A stretch of DNA of 32,812 nucleotides from Chloroflexota bacterium (GTDB lineage Bacteria > Chloroflexota > Limnocylindria > Limnocylindrales > CSP1-4). Positions 22,095 through 30,544 of this stretch are shown piece after piece. A program made the position numbers and the translations under genes. Numbering within the stretch: position 1 is the stretch's first letter; each line of letters begins with the position of its first letter. The notes beneath the pieces are model-generated. The model saw nothing but the letters and a program-made list of their open reading frames with translations, was not told the origin of the DNA and searched no databases. The stretch covers positions 82,007-114,818 of the forward strand of contig VBGT01000076.1 in the NCBI GenBank assembly GCA_005889475.1. The letters run 5' to 3'.

Positions 22095-23798
22095 ATGGGC
22101 GAGCCGGTCGTCGAGATCACCGACCTCACCTTCCGCTACCGGCGCGCGTCCGAGCCAGCCCTCCGGGACCTGACCGTCTCGGTCGACCCGGGCGAGATCC
22201 TGCTCGTCGCCGGGCCCTCGGGCTGCGGCAAGAGCACGCTCATCCGGGCCATGAACGGGCTCATCCCGCATTCCTATCCCGGGGAGCTGACGGGCACGGT
22301 TCGGATCGCGGGCGGATTGACGACCGAGCAGCGCCTGCGCGACATCTCCCTGCACGTCGGGACGGTCCTGCAGGACCCGGCCCGCCAGATCGTCGGCGCG
22401 ACCGTCGAGGCGGAGCTGGCGTTCGGCCCGGAGAACCTGGGTACGCCGCGGAGCGAGATGCGCGAGCGAATCTCACAGGTGGCCACTGCGGCGGGGATCG
22501 AGGACCTCCTCGGCCGCGAGACAGCGGCGCTGTCCGGCGGCGAGCGCCAGCTCCTCGCGATGGCCGGCATCCTCATGCTCCGGCCGAGGCTGTACGTGGT
22601 CGACGAACCGCTGGCGAACCTCGACCCGCTGACCGCGGCCAGGCTCCTGGGCACGCTGCGCCGGCTGGCCGATGAGGGCCACGCCGTCGTGATCGTCGAG
22701 CACCGGGTCGAGGAGGCGCTCGACCTCCACCCCGATCGCGTGCTCTACCTCGAGGAAGGCCGCGTTCGGTACCTCGGCGACGTCGTGGGGTTCCTGGCAA
22801 TCGCCGATCCCGACGCGGTCAAGCTGCCGTTCGAGGTCGTGCTCGATCGTGTACGCCGGGGGGCACACGTGGAGGCCGCGGGCGGTGCCGTCTCGCCGCG
22901 GGATGGCTCGCGCAGCGACGAAGACGCCGGCGGGCAGCCACCGCGCCTCGAGTTCCGCGGGGTGCGGGCCGGCTACGACGGGCGCGAGGTGCTCCACGGC
23001 ATCGACGCGAAGCTTGGCGCGCGCGAGGTCGTCGCGGTCCTGGGCCCGAACGGCTCGGGCAAGACGACCCTGTTCCGGACCGCGATGCGGCTCATGGACC
23101 CGAGCGAGGGCGCCGTGTTGGTCGACGGCCGGCCGGCCACGGAACGAACGGTCGCGCAGCTCGCGACCACATTCGGCTTCGTGTTCCAGAGTCCGAGCCA
23201 GATGCTGTTTGCGAGGACGGTGCGCGAAGAGCTCGAGTTCGGGCCACGGAACCTCAAGCGCGACGTTGCCTCGTTCGACCGGATCGTCGACGACGCCCTG
23301 CGCCGGACCGGCCTCGACGACCTCGAGGACGTGCGCGAGCGCCCGCCGCTCACGCTGTCATTCGGCCAGCAGAAACGCCTCGCGCTGGCGATTGCGCTGG
23401 CCCTCGCGCCGCCTACCCTGATGCTCGACGAGCCGTCGGCGGGCCAGGATCACCGGACCGCGCGCCGGTTCATGCGTGAGCTCCTGACGATCCCTGGACT
23501 CGAGTCGGTGTACCTCGTGACCCATGACGTCGACCTTGCGTTGGCGCACGCGAGCCGTATCCTCCTGTTTCGAGCCGGTGAGATCGTCGCCGATGGATCG
23601 CCTGCCGAGGTTATCGAGGATGAGGATCGCTGGACCAGCTGCAATCTGCGGGTGACCTCGCTCATGCGGGCCAACGCCGGCATGCGCGGGAGCTCACACC
23701 GGTTCCTCGACGCCGAGGCGCTCGCCGTATTGATCCGGGGGAGGGAGGGAGTCGCCGCAGCGGTCGATGATCCCGGAGTCAGTCAACAGGAGGGTTGA
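22095..23798 (+). CDS. ECF transporter energy-coupling ATPase, two fused EcfA domains
   Basis: 567 residues holding two ABC ATPase domains in one chain, where many bacteria have separate EcfA1 and EcfA2. Domain 1: Walker A GPSGCGKST (40-48), signature LSGGERQ (about 146-152), Walker B LYVVDEPLANLD, switch VEHR. Domain 2: Walker A GPNGSGKTT (about 317-325), signature LSFGQQKR (about 420-427), Walker B LMLDEPSAGQD, switch VTHD. Both sites look catalytically competent, although the second signature replaces the usual LSGG with LSFG. The pair powers vitamin or nucleoside-type uptake together with EcfT and an S component. ATG 22095 has no Shine-Dalgarno and probably relies on coupling to the gene 14 bases upstream. 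Confidence 0.92.
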   Translation: MGEPVVEITDLTFRYRRASEPALRDLTVSVDPGEILLVAGPSGCGKSTLIRAMNGLIPHSYPGELTGTVRIAGGLTTEQRLRDISLHVGTVLQDPARQIVGATVEAELAFGPENLGTPRSEMRERISQVATAAGIEDLLGRETAALSGGERQLLAMAGILMLRPRLYVVDEPLANLDPLTAARLLGTLRRLADEGHAVVIVEHRVEEALDLHPDRVLYLEEGRVRYLGDVVGFLAIADPDAVKLPFEVVLDRVRRGAHVEAAGGAVSPRDGSRSDEDAGGQPPRLEFRGVRAGYDGREVLHGIDAKLGAREVVAVLGPNGSGKTTLFRTAMRLMDPSEGAVLVDGRPATERTVAQLATTFGFVFQSPSQMLFARTVREELEFGPRNLKRDVASFDRIVDDALRRTGLDDLEDVRERPPLTLSFGQQKRLALAIALALAPPTLMLDEPSAGQDHRTARRFMRELLTIPGLESVYLVTHDVDLALAHASRILLFRAGEIVADGSPAEVIEDEDRWTSCNLRVTSLMRANAGMRGSSHRFLDAEALAVLIRGREGVAAAVDDPGVSQQEG

Positions 23799-23800
23799 GG

Positions 23801-24373
23801 ATGACAGCGGTAACCATGAATCGCAGCTCGCTGTGGTCGATCGACTCGCGAGTCATCGTCTATTCGGCGATCGGCGCGGCACTCTACGGCATCCTTGTTT
23901 CCGCCCAGCTGCCGGTCCCGGGAACGACAGCGGTGAGCATCCGGCCAGCGTTCGCGCTGGTGCCGTTCTTCGGCTACGCGTTCGGCCCGATCGTCGGTTT
24001 CTTCACCGGGCTGGTCGGCAACATGATCGGCGACCAGATCTCGGGCTGGGGCGCGCTCACGTCCTACAACTGGAGCCTCGCCAACGGCGTGGTAGGTCTG
24101 CTCGCAGGTCTCGGGCCCCTGTACATCGGTCGTTGGGTCGCCGGCAGCAGCTTCGCCAATCGTGCGACAGCGGCTGCGGTCGCCGGTGCGATTGCCGTCG
24201 TCATCGGCTTCCTGCTCGCCTTCTACGACATGATCAAGGACCAGCTGGACTTCAACGCAGTCCTGACCACCGAGTACCTGCCGGTCGTGATCGTCGACGT
24301 CATCACCACGGCGGTGCTCGTCCCGGCCCTTCTGTACGTCTGGTTGCCCACCGCGGAACGCACGGGCCGCTGA
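23801..24373 (+). CDS. ECF transporter S component (substrate-binding membrane subunit)
   Basis: 190 residues with five to six hydrophobic helices. It opens with a soluble SSLWSIDSRVIVYSAIGAALYGIL stretch. RPAFALVPFFGYAFGPIVGFFTGLVGNMIGD is the usual small-residue-rich core that packs against EcfT. Helix FLLAFYDMIKDQLDFNAVLTTEYLPVVIVDVI is near the end. AGGAGGG at 23788-23794, six bases before ATG 23801, gives a strong ribosome site, and the gap from the ATPase stop is two bases. The ligand cannot be read directly; the neighbouring SAM hydrolase hints at a nucleoside, methionine or SAM-derived compound, while thiamine precursors are a common alternative for this fold. Confidence 0.85.
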   Translation: MTAVTMNRSSLWSIDSRVIVYSAIGAALYGILVSAQLPVPGTTAVSIRPAFALVPFFGYAFGPIVGFFTGLVGNMIGDQISGWGALTSYNWSLANGVVGLLAGLGPLYIGRWVAGSSFANRATAAAVAGAIAVVIGFLLAFYDMIKDQLDFNAVLTTEYLPVVIVDVITTAVLVPALLYVWLPTAERTGR

Positions 24374-24404
24374 TGGCTGACGCGGGCCTCCCGCGCAAGG
24401 GCCC

Positions 24405-25253
24405 GTGAACTTCGTACCGCGCTACCTGGGCCGCGGGTCCTGGCTCGCTCGTCGGGACCCGCGGCTTCTCGTCGTCGGCCTGGTCTGCTTCGTCTTCGCG
24501 GCGATCCAGGTCTGGGACATCAGGCTCATGCTCGTCCTCGTGGCGATCGCCTTTGCCTGGTACCGGAGCGCCCGCATCCCATTTGGCGAGGTGCGCCGCC
24601 TGTGGGTCTTTGCGATCGCGTTCGTCAGCCTGCTCGTCGTCATGAACGGGGTCATCGCCTCGGGCAGGGTCCAGCAGGTCCCCGGGGACCTGGTCCACCT
24701 GTATGGATACCTGCCGGTCGTCGGCACGCCCGTCTCCGCGGAGTCGATCGTCTTTGCAGCCACCCAGTTCCTGCGCTTCATCGCAATGATCGCGATGGGC
24801 TTTCCGCTGGCATTCGCGATTGACCCAGGCGCGTTCGGAGTGACGTTCGCGCGCCTCGGCGTCCCATACCGCTTCGCGTTCGCGGTCGATCTCACCTGGC
24901 GGTTCATCCCGTCCTTTGCCGCCGATTTCCGGACGACGATCGATGCCCAGCGAGTCCGCGGCCTCGATCTGTCGCCGACAGGCCGGAACCCGATCGCCAA
25001 CCTGGCCCGGCAGGTGCCCGTCGTGGTGCCGACGGTGGTCAATGCGATCACCGGAGCCGAGGACACCATCGACGCGATGGACCTGCGGGCATTCGGGACC
25101 GGCAAGCGGACCTGGCTGCACGAGCTCAGGTTCGATCGGACCGACCGGATCGTGCTCGTGGCCTTCGCGGCGCTCCTGATCGGCGCGACGATCGCTGCGT
25201 GGACCACGTCGAGCGCGCTGCTCTGGGTCCCGCCGTTCATGATCCCGGGCTGA
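24405..25253 (+). CDS. ECF transporter transmembrane subunit EcfT
   Basis: 282 residues. N-terminal helices lie at about 22-60 and 65-85 and at two positions further on. A long cytoplasmic stretch carries the two coupling helices: DAQRVRGLDLSP and DTIDAMDLRAFGTGKRT. These are the A-R-G-type motifs that dock into the grooves of the two ATPase domains. A final helix spans VLVAFAALLIGATIAAW. It bridges the S component and the fused EcfA pair. The GTG start at 24405 has only a weak AAGGG upstream. It ends 39 bases before the convergent LysM gene. Confidence 0.88.
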   Translation: MNFVPRYLGRGSWLARRDPRLLVVGLVCFVFAAIQVWDIRLMLVLVAIAFAWYRSARIPFGEVRRLWVFAIAFVSLLVVMNGVIASGRVQQVPGDLVHLYGYLPVVGTPVSAESIVFAATQFLRFIAMIAMGFPLAFAIDPGAFGVTFARLGVPYRFAFAVDLTWRFIPSFAADFRTTIDAQRVRGLDLSPTGRNPIANLARQVPVVVPTVVNAITGAEDTIDAMDLRAFGTGKRTWLHELRFDRTDRIVLVAFAALLIGATIAAWTTSSALLWVPPFMIPG

Positions 25254-25276
25254 GGGAGCCAGCGGTCCGTTCGGCC

Positions 25277-25289
25277 GCGGCGCAGCCGC
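25277..25289. terminator. Short hairpin between convergent EcfT and LysM genes
   Basis: GCGGC (25277-25281), GCA loop, GCCGC (25285-25289). A small symmetric stem in the 39-base convergent gap; a possible bidirectional 3' end, but weak. Confidence 0.2.
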
Positions 25290-25292
25290 AGG

Positions 25293-25793
25293 CTATGGGC
25301 TTGGCAGCGGGGTCGGCGGGGCCGGGCTCGGCGTCGGCGGGTTGTTCTCGTCGACCGTGATGCCGGGCAGGATCACGAGCTTCCAGCCGACACGGATCGT
25401 GCCCGGGTCGTAGCCGGGCGCCTCGGGATCCAGGCTGGGGTAGGTGCCCCGGTTCCACCACGAGATCGAGCGAGCGGTGGTGTGGTACCTCCTGGCGATC
25501 GAGTTGAGGCTGTCGCCCCGCTTGACGGTGTAGGTGGCGAACGTCGGCCCCGGGCTCGGGGTCGGGCGGGAGAAGGTGGGCTGTGTCGACGGGCCGGCGG
25601 GCGTCGAGCCGGGACCCGTGGACGGTCCGACGGCCGAGGTCGTCGGCGATGGCGAGCCGAGCAGGCCCGACCCCAGGACGTACACGCCGACGAGCCCGAG
25701 CACGACGGCCGCCAGCAGGGCCGCCACGACCGGCGAGTCGAGGACCGAGCGCCGCTGCGGGCGGCGCCGAGGTGGGGGCTCGTAGTACGTCAT
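25293..25793 (-). CDS. Membrane-anchored LysM domain protein
   Basis: 166 residues. A short basic cytoplasmic start (MTYYEPPPRRRPQRR) precedes one transmembrane helix at about 20-42. A Pro/Ser/Thr-rich spacer of about 50 residues leads to a LysM domain: ATYTVKRGDSLNSIARRYHTTARSISWWN, an insertion, then IRVGWKLVIL. The tail is Pro-rich. LysM binds GlcNAc-containing glycans, so this probably marks or holds peptidoglycan at the outer membrane face. No catalytic domain is attached. I chose ATG 25793 rather than an upstream in-frame start that would add a non-conserved Arg/Pro leader; CAGACT lies six bases before it. Confidence 0.85.
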   Translation of the reverse strand: MTYYEPPPRRRPQRRSVLDSPVVAALLAAVVLGLVGVYVLGSGLLGSPSPTTSAVGPSTGPGSTPAGPSTQPTFSRPTPSPGPTFATYTVKRGDSLNSIARRYHTTARSISWWNRGTYPSLDPEAPGYDPGTIRVGWKLVILPGITVDENNPPTPSPAPPTPLPSP

Positions 25794-25839
25794 GGCCCGA
25801 GTCTGACGCGCGAGCGCAAGGATCGGCGACGCCGGGGCG

Positions 25840-28800
25840 TCAGGCCGGCGCGGGCACCGGGTCGATCGGGGTGGGCGCCTGGAGCGTGAACTCACCGGCG
25901 AGGACGGTGCCCTCGCCCGAGGTCGCGACGCGACCGCCGCCGGATCGCTTCGCGACGAACAGCGCCCGGTCGGCTGCGAGCAGGACCTCCTCGGCGTTCG
26001 CGCCGTCGGTCGGGAACGACGCGGTGCCCGCGGACGCCTCGAGCGAGCGTGCCCGGCCGCGCCACTCCGAGCCGGGCCCGACCAAACCCTTCACGGCTGC
26101 GCGCATGCGCTCGGCGATCGGGTCGACCTGGTCGTGCTCGGTTCCGGGCAGGAGCACCGCGAACTCGTCGCCGCCGTAGCGGAACACGCGGTCCGAGTCG
26201 CGGCTGGCGGCGACGATGGCATCGGCGACCTGGCGCAGGAGCAGATTGCCGGCCTGGTGGCCCATGCCGTCGTTGACCGGCTTGAACCGGTCGAGGTCGA
26301 GCATCACGAGGCTGAACGGCTCGCCGGCCGCGATCAGTGCGTCCATGTGCTGGCCAAACGTGCCGTGGTTGAGCAGGCCCGTGAGCACGTCGGTCTGCGC
26401 CCGGCGCCGAACGTCGAGGTGGACCTCGGCATTCTGCAACGCGATCGCTGCCTGCGCCGCGAACAGCTGGACGAGCTCGAACTCGTCGTCCGTGAACAGG
26501 CCGCCTTCCCCGAGCCGCTCCATGGTGAGCACGCCGATCGGACCTTCACGCCCACGGAGGGGCACGCAGATGAGGCTGCCGTGGACCGGGCCACCGGAAG
26601 CCTGCGAGACCCGGTCGTCGTCGTACTCGTCGTCGATCCGGACCGGCTCGTTGTGCTCGAGCACCCACGGTGCGATGCCCGTCTCCCCGGGCGCCCAGGG
26701 CAGCATGTAGTAGTCGGCGTCCGCTCCCCGGGCCACCACCGGCGACAGCGCGCCGAGCTCGTGATCGAGCAGCTCGATGGCGACATTGTCGGAGCCGATG
26801 AGCTCGTTCAGTAGGTCGGCGATCGTGCCGAGCAGCACGGGTGCGTCGAGGGTGCTGAGGATCGATTCGGTGATGCCGAGCAGCTCGCGCTGGCCGCGGA
26901 CCATGCGCTCGAGGGCGCCTGACTTCTCGCGCAGGCGCTCGGTCGCATCCGCGCTCGCCAGGTGGATCTCGGCGTTCTGCAACGCCACCGATGCCTGCGC
27001 TGCGAACAGCTGGGCCAGCTCGAACTCTTCGTCGGTGAACAGCCGACCTTCGCCAATGCGTTCGATCGTCAGACCGCCGATCGCACCGCCACCGCCGCGC
27101 AGCGGGGCACAGATGAGACTGCCGTGGGTCGGGCCGCCTGCGCCGTGATGCACCCTGGGATCGTCGAACTGGTCGTCGATGCGGACAGGCTCGTTGTGCT
27201 CGACCACCCACGTCGCGAGCTCGACCTGGCCCGGGGCCCATGGGCGCAGGTACCGCCCGGCATCGATACCGCGCGCGACGACCGGTGCCAGCTGTCCGCT
27301 GTCCTCGTCGACCAGCTCGATCAGGATGTTGTCCGAACCGATCAGGTCGCCCAGCCGGTCGGCGATCGTGCCGAGCAGGACGGGCGGATCGAGCGTGGTC
27401 AGGATCGACTCGGAGATGCCGAGCAGCTCGCGCTGGCCGCGGACCTTTCGTTCGAGCTCGACCGACTTCTCGCGGAGCCGCTCGGTCGCGTCGGCGTTGG
27501 CCATCGCCTGCGCGGCGAAGCTCGCATAGATCTCGAGCAGGCGCAGGTCGTCGCCGCGGAACTGGCGGAGCCCGAGCTTCGACAGCACGAGAACGCCCAG
27601 CACCTCGTCCTCGAAGAGCATCGGCGCGAGGAGCATCGACTCGTCCATGTCGTCGTCGGTGCCGGGGATCGTCTGGGCGCGCGGGTCGGCGGAGGCGTCG
27701 TCCAGGCGCTGTGCCTGGCGATGCTCGGCGACCCAGCCGGTGATCCCGGCACCGTACTGGACGCGGAGCAGCTCCGGCGTCTCGTCGAGGTACTCGCCGA
27801 CGCGGCCCTGCATCGCGACCGGGATCAGGTCCCGGTCGTAGAGGCGGTAGACGCGAACGTTGTGGTAGTCGATCAGCTGGCGCAGCTCCTTGGCGATCGC
27901 GGTACCGATCTCCTTGACGCTCGTCAGCCGGTTGAGACGCGTGCCCAGTTGCTGGATGGACTGGAGCTGGGCGGTCCACGTGGCGAGCTGCGCGTAGTTG
28001 CGCGCGGCCTTGATGGCGACCGAGGCCTGGGTCGCGAGCGCGGCCATCGTTTCGACCTCGTCGGCGCTCCATGGATGCGCGTCATCGTGGTACACGCCGA
28101 GGATGCCGAGCGGCTCCTCCCGGTCGCCGTCGAGCAATGGCGCGATGCACACCGTGTCGAAGCCTTCCTGGATCACCGCGGCGCGAAGGTTCCGGGATCG
28201 CGGGTCGTCGCGGTAGTGGACCGAGAACATCGGCCGTCGGGCGCTGATGGCCGCCGTGCCAAGCGTGGCGCCCTCGACGGCCGTGACGGCGGCGATCCAC
28301 GCCTGCGACAGGCCGCGCGATGCGGCCATCCGGCGGCTGCCGTCCTCCTCGAACAACATCGCCGCCACGCGGTCGGCGCTGAACAGGACCTGGGTGTGAT
28401 CGACCAGCCGATCGAGGATCTCGTCGAGGTCCAGCCGGCTGCCGATGTCGCTCGTGACCCGGCGCAGCGCATCGGCGCGCTGGAGCCGGTGGGCGACGTC
28501 CGCCGCCGACGAGGCGGCGCGGATGATGTTGCCGACCGAGGTCGCCGCGATGCCGATGAGCTCCCGCTCCTGGTCGCTGATCGACTCTGCCGTTCGGCGG
28601 ACCAGGAGGAGGACACCCCACGGCCCGTCTTCGCCCGGGATCGTGCAGGCGACCTCGCGGCCGACCTGGCTCGTGGCGGACAGGTCATGCGCAGGGTCGC
28701 CCTCGACGACCAGCCCCGGGTCGGCGAGCGCGAGGCCGAGCACACCGAAGGCGCTGGGGAGCTTGCCGAGGCCACGACCGGCGGGCCCGGAGATGGCGAT

Positions 28801-29274
28801 CGGGTTCAGGCGCGAGTCGTCGCTCCGCCAGGCCGAGACGTGCACCGCGCCGATCGCGTCACGAATGACCCGCAACGCGGCATTGAGCGGCGCTTCAGGG
28901 CTCGTCAGCGCATCGCCGATCGCCGAGGCGCTCAGCGCCGACAGCTCGCCGACGAGCGCCAGCATGGCCTGGTGCGCGTGGAGCGAGACCGACGCTTCGG
29001 CGGGGAGTGCCGAGCCGCGCCGCCGTCCCTGGGCGGGTCGCGGCTCGTCGGGGCCGGCGGGCACATTTGACGCGTCGCTCGCGGCGAGGAACCGATGGAG
29101 GTCGCCAAGGCGATAGCGACGGTCGCCGCGCGGATTGATCCGGTAGTAGCGCAGCCGGCCGGCGTCGCTCCAGGCACGGACCGTGTTGGCATGCACGCCC
29201 AGAACGTCCGCCGCACGCGTGACTGTCAGCGTCGCGTCGAGAGGACGCGGGTGCTGCAAGTCCACCTTGGCCAA
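25840..29274 (-). CDS. Excisionase-type HTH, five GAF domains and GGDEF diguanylate cyclase
   Basis: 1144 residues. Residues about 15-65 are an HTH_17/MerR-like unit (LTVTRAADVLGVHANTVRAW with RYRLGDLHRFL). Five GAF-like sensor domains follow, at about 95-260, 265-425, 430-595, 593-773 and 774-954. The last two are close copies in tandem. A GGDEF domain ends the chain: TDVLTGLLNHGTF, MLDLDRFKPVND, and active-site GGDEF at 1034-1038. RDSD at 1025-1028 is five residues upstream, the position of the c-di-GMP inhibitory I-site. It should make c-di-GMP in the cytoplasm in response to small ligands, and may bind DNA. The start is TTG 29274; a GTG three codons later is an alternative. Confidence 0.9.
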   Translation of the reverse strand: MAKVDLQHPRPLDATLTVTRAADVLGVHANTVRAWSDAGRLRYYRINPRGDRRYRLGDLHRFLAASDASNVPAGPDEPRPAQGRRRGSALPAEASVSLHAHQAMLALVGELSALSASAIGDALTSPEAPLNAALRVIRDAIGAVHVSAWRSDDSRLNPIAISGPAGRGLGKLPSAFGVLGLALADPGLVVEGDPAHDLSATSQVGREVACTIPGEDGPWGVLLLVRRTAESISDQERELIGIAATSVGNIIRAASSAADVAHRLQRADALRRVTSDIGSRLDLDEILDRLVDHTQVLFSADRVAAMLFEEDGSRRMAASRGLSQAWIAAVTAVEGATLGTAAISARRPMFSVHYRDDPRSRNLRAAVIQEGFDTVCIAPLLDGDREEPLGILGVYHDDAHPWSADEVETMAALATQASVAIKAARNYAQLATWTAQLQSIQQLGTRLNRLTSVKEIGTAIAKELRQLIDYHNVRVYRLYDRDLIPVAMQGRVGEYLDETPELLRVQYGAGITGWVAEHRQAQRLDDASADPRAQTIPGTDDDMDESMLLAPMLFEDEVLGVLVLSKLGLRQFRGDDLRLLEIYASFAAQAMANADATERLREKSVELERKVRGQRELLGISESILTTLDPPVLLGTIADRLGDLIGSDNILIELVDEDSGQLAPVVARGIDAGRYLRPWAPGQVELATWVVEHNEPVRIDDQFDDPRVHHGAGGPTHGSLICAPLRGGGGAIGGLTIERIGEGRLFTDEEFELAQLFAAQASVALQNAEIHLASADATERLREKSGALERMVRGQRELLGITESILSTLDAPVLLGTIADLLNELIGSDNVAIELLDHELGALSPVVARGADADYYMLPWAPGETGIAPWVLEHNEPVRIDDEYDDDRVSQASGGPVHGSLICVPLRGREGPIGVLTMERLGEGGLFTDDEFELVQLFAAQAAIALQNAEVHLDVRRRAQTDVLTGLLNHGTFGQHMDALIAAGEPFSLVMLDLDRFKPVNDGMGHQAGNLLLRQVADAIVAASRDSDRVFRYGGDEFAVLLPGTEHDQVDPIAERMRAAVKGLVGPGSEWRGRARSLEASAGTASFPTDGANAEEVLLAADRALFVAKRSGGGRVATSGEGTVLAGEFTLQAPTPIDPVPAPA
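26412..27497 (-). repeat. Two tandem 543-bp units (duplicated GAF module)
   Basis: Landmarks recur exactly 543 bases apart. TTCTGCAAC is at 26432 and 26975, and ATGCCGAGCAGCTCG is at 26873 and 27416 (plus-strand reading). The period is 181 codons, so the frame is kept. Protein units share ATERLREKS, RGQRELLGI, VLLGTIAD, LIGSDN, EHNEPVRIDD and HGSLIC. Unit limits are approximate. Confidence 0.8.
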
Positions 29275-29314
29275 GAAACTGGTTCCCCCGGAAGATTCGT
29301 GAAGTTACGGCGGG

Positions 29315-29342
29315 AGCCTAACTACCCCACATTTCTTGCCAA
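29315..29342 (-). promoter_or_regulatory. Promoter of the GAF-GGDEF gene
   Basis: On the minus strand TTGGCA (29342-29337), a 16-base spacer, then TAGGCT (29320-29315). Transcription would start near 29308, giving a leader of about 34 bases, in contrast to the leaderless neighbours. Confidence 0.5.
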
Positions 29343-29383
29343 TGCCTCGAAAGTACCACCGACCGCATTCGGGACTTCCAGGG

Positions 29384-30331
29384 TCACCAGGGTTTGGGTG
29401 GTTGCTCCTTGTCGTTGCCTCTCGGGCCACCGGTCAGGCGGACGTAGGCGATGCTCGCCGCGACGCTCACGAGCGCGATCCCCAGGACGATCAGCAGGGC
29501 CAGCAGCGGCGCCCCGACGAGGCCCGGACCGGCGCCGGTCGTGCGGGTGTCGGAACCGGGTCGGAGCGTCGGCTCCGGCGAGGCGGCGAGCACCGTGGCC
29601 GCGCTGCCGAAGAGGGCATCGGCGAGGCCCCACAAGAGGGCGAGCAGGAGGAGCACGACACCGGCCCCGAGGGCGATCACGGCGAGGCGCGCTCGACCCG
29701 CTGCGCCCCCGGTCAGGACCCGCATGGCCTCGTCCTGCTCGAGCGTCGTGAGGATCAGTGGCCGGCCCAGGCCCGGCCCGATCATGAGACGGCCATCGGC
29801 GTCGCGCCGCGGCACGCCGAGCACGGCGGCGTGCTCCACCGTCGAGGCGTGCTCGACGATCATCCGGACCGGCGCATCCGGCGCGACCCCGGCGGGCGCT
29901 CCGTCGCCCAGGTCTCGGGCAACCCCGCTGCGCTCGCGGGGCACGACGACGAGCCCATGGGCGAGCGCCGTGCCCTCGACAATGATCTCGTCGAGCCCCT
30001 CGCGGACGACGAATGGCACCGCCTCGAGGTTGACGCTCACCTCCCGCCACGCGCCGGAGCTCCCCGCGGGCCGCGTTTCGAGCGTCGTCCGGCGGACGAC
30101 CAGCGGTCGATGGGCGTCGTCCTCGAACGCCTCGTCGCTGTCGAGCCGGCCATCGACGCGGACGTAGCGGGGTGATCCCGCCTCGGCCAGGCGAGCCGCC
30201 TCCGCGATCGAGACCCTGGGCGCGACCGCCAGCAACCGCCCGACTCGAGCCCGCGGGCCGAACCGGCCCTGGACCAGGACCGCCGTGAGGAGGGCGAGCA
30301 CACCTGCCGCGGCGAGGAGCAGGGGACCCAC
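29384..30331 (-). CDS. GIDE-like domain membrane protein
   Basis: 315 residues. One transmembrane helix opens the chain (about 2-22), a soluble domain fills about 50-225, and two further helices lie near 218-245 and 275-300. The soluble part (YVRVDGRLDSDEAF, RPLVVRRTTLE, WREVSVNLEAVPFVVREG, VPRERSGV) resembles the GIDE/BAM domain found in the MUL1 family and in bacterial membrane proteins. It has no RING finger, so ubiquitin ligase activity is not implied. I placed the start at GTG 30331 because TATGAT lies six bases upstream and the helix then begins at once. A GTG at 30385 would add 18 non-conserved residues. Confidence 0.65.
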   Translation of the reverse strand: MGPLLLAAAGVLALLTAVLVQGRFGPRARVGRLLAVAPRVSIAEAARLAEAGSPRYVRVDGRLDSDEAFEDDAHRPLVVRRTTLETRPAGSSGAWREVSVNLEAVPFVVREGLDEIIVEGTALAHGLVVVPRERSGVARDLGDGAPAGVAPDAPVRMIVEHASTVEHAAVLGVPRRDADGRLMIGPGLGRPLILTTLEQDEAMRVLTGGAAGRARLAVIALGAGVVLLLLALLWGLADALFGSAATVLAASPEPTLRPGSDTRTTGAGPGLVGAPLLALLIVLGIALVSVAASIAYVRLTGGPRGNDKEQPPKPW

Positions 30332-30337
30332 GCCGGG

Positions 30338-30343
30338 ATCATA
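30338..30343 (-). promoter_or_regulatory. -10 box TATGAT, leaderless promoter of GIDE-like gene
   Basis: On the minus strand TATGAT, six bases, then GTG 30331. The same hexamer precedes ATG 17221. Confidence 0.5.
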
Positions 30344-30544
30344 GGTGCCCGTGGAATCAAGGGCCCGGAGGAACCTACCCGACACGTGGGCGTTGATGCG
30401 ATCGCCGCCGTTAGTGTCGCTCGGCCCCTCCGGGCTGGTCGGTACGCTACGGCCCGTCGGGTGTCGCGGTCAATGCCAGCTGTCCACGAGATTCGGTGGA
30501 GGTGCCCGGCTTGTCCACGCCGGGTCCACATTCGGGATCGCGGG

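Noticed and set aside
26962-29070. A 702-residue plus-strand frame opposite the GAF-GGDEF gene
   Set aside because: Antisense shadow of GC-rich codons; no domain signature, while the minus strand has five GAF-like domains.
30332-30544. Possible gene between the GIDE-like and PQQ-like genes
   Set aside because: Frames here are short and composition-driven; no ribosome site or motif. Only the promoter of the GIDE-like gene is supported.
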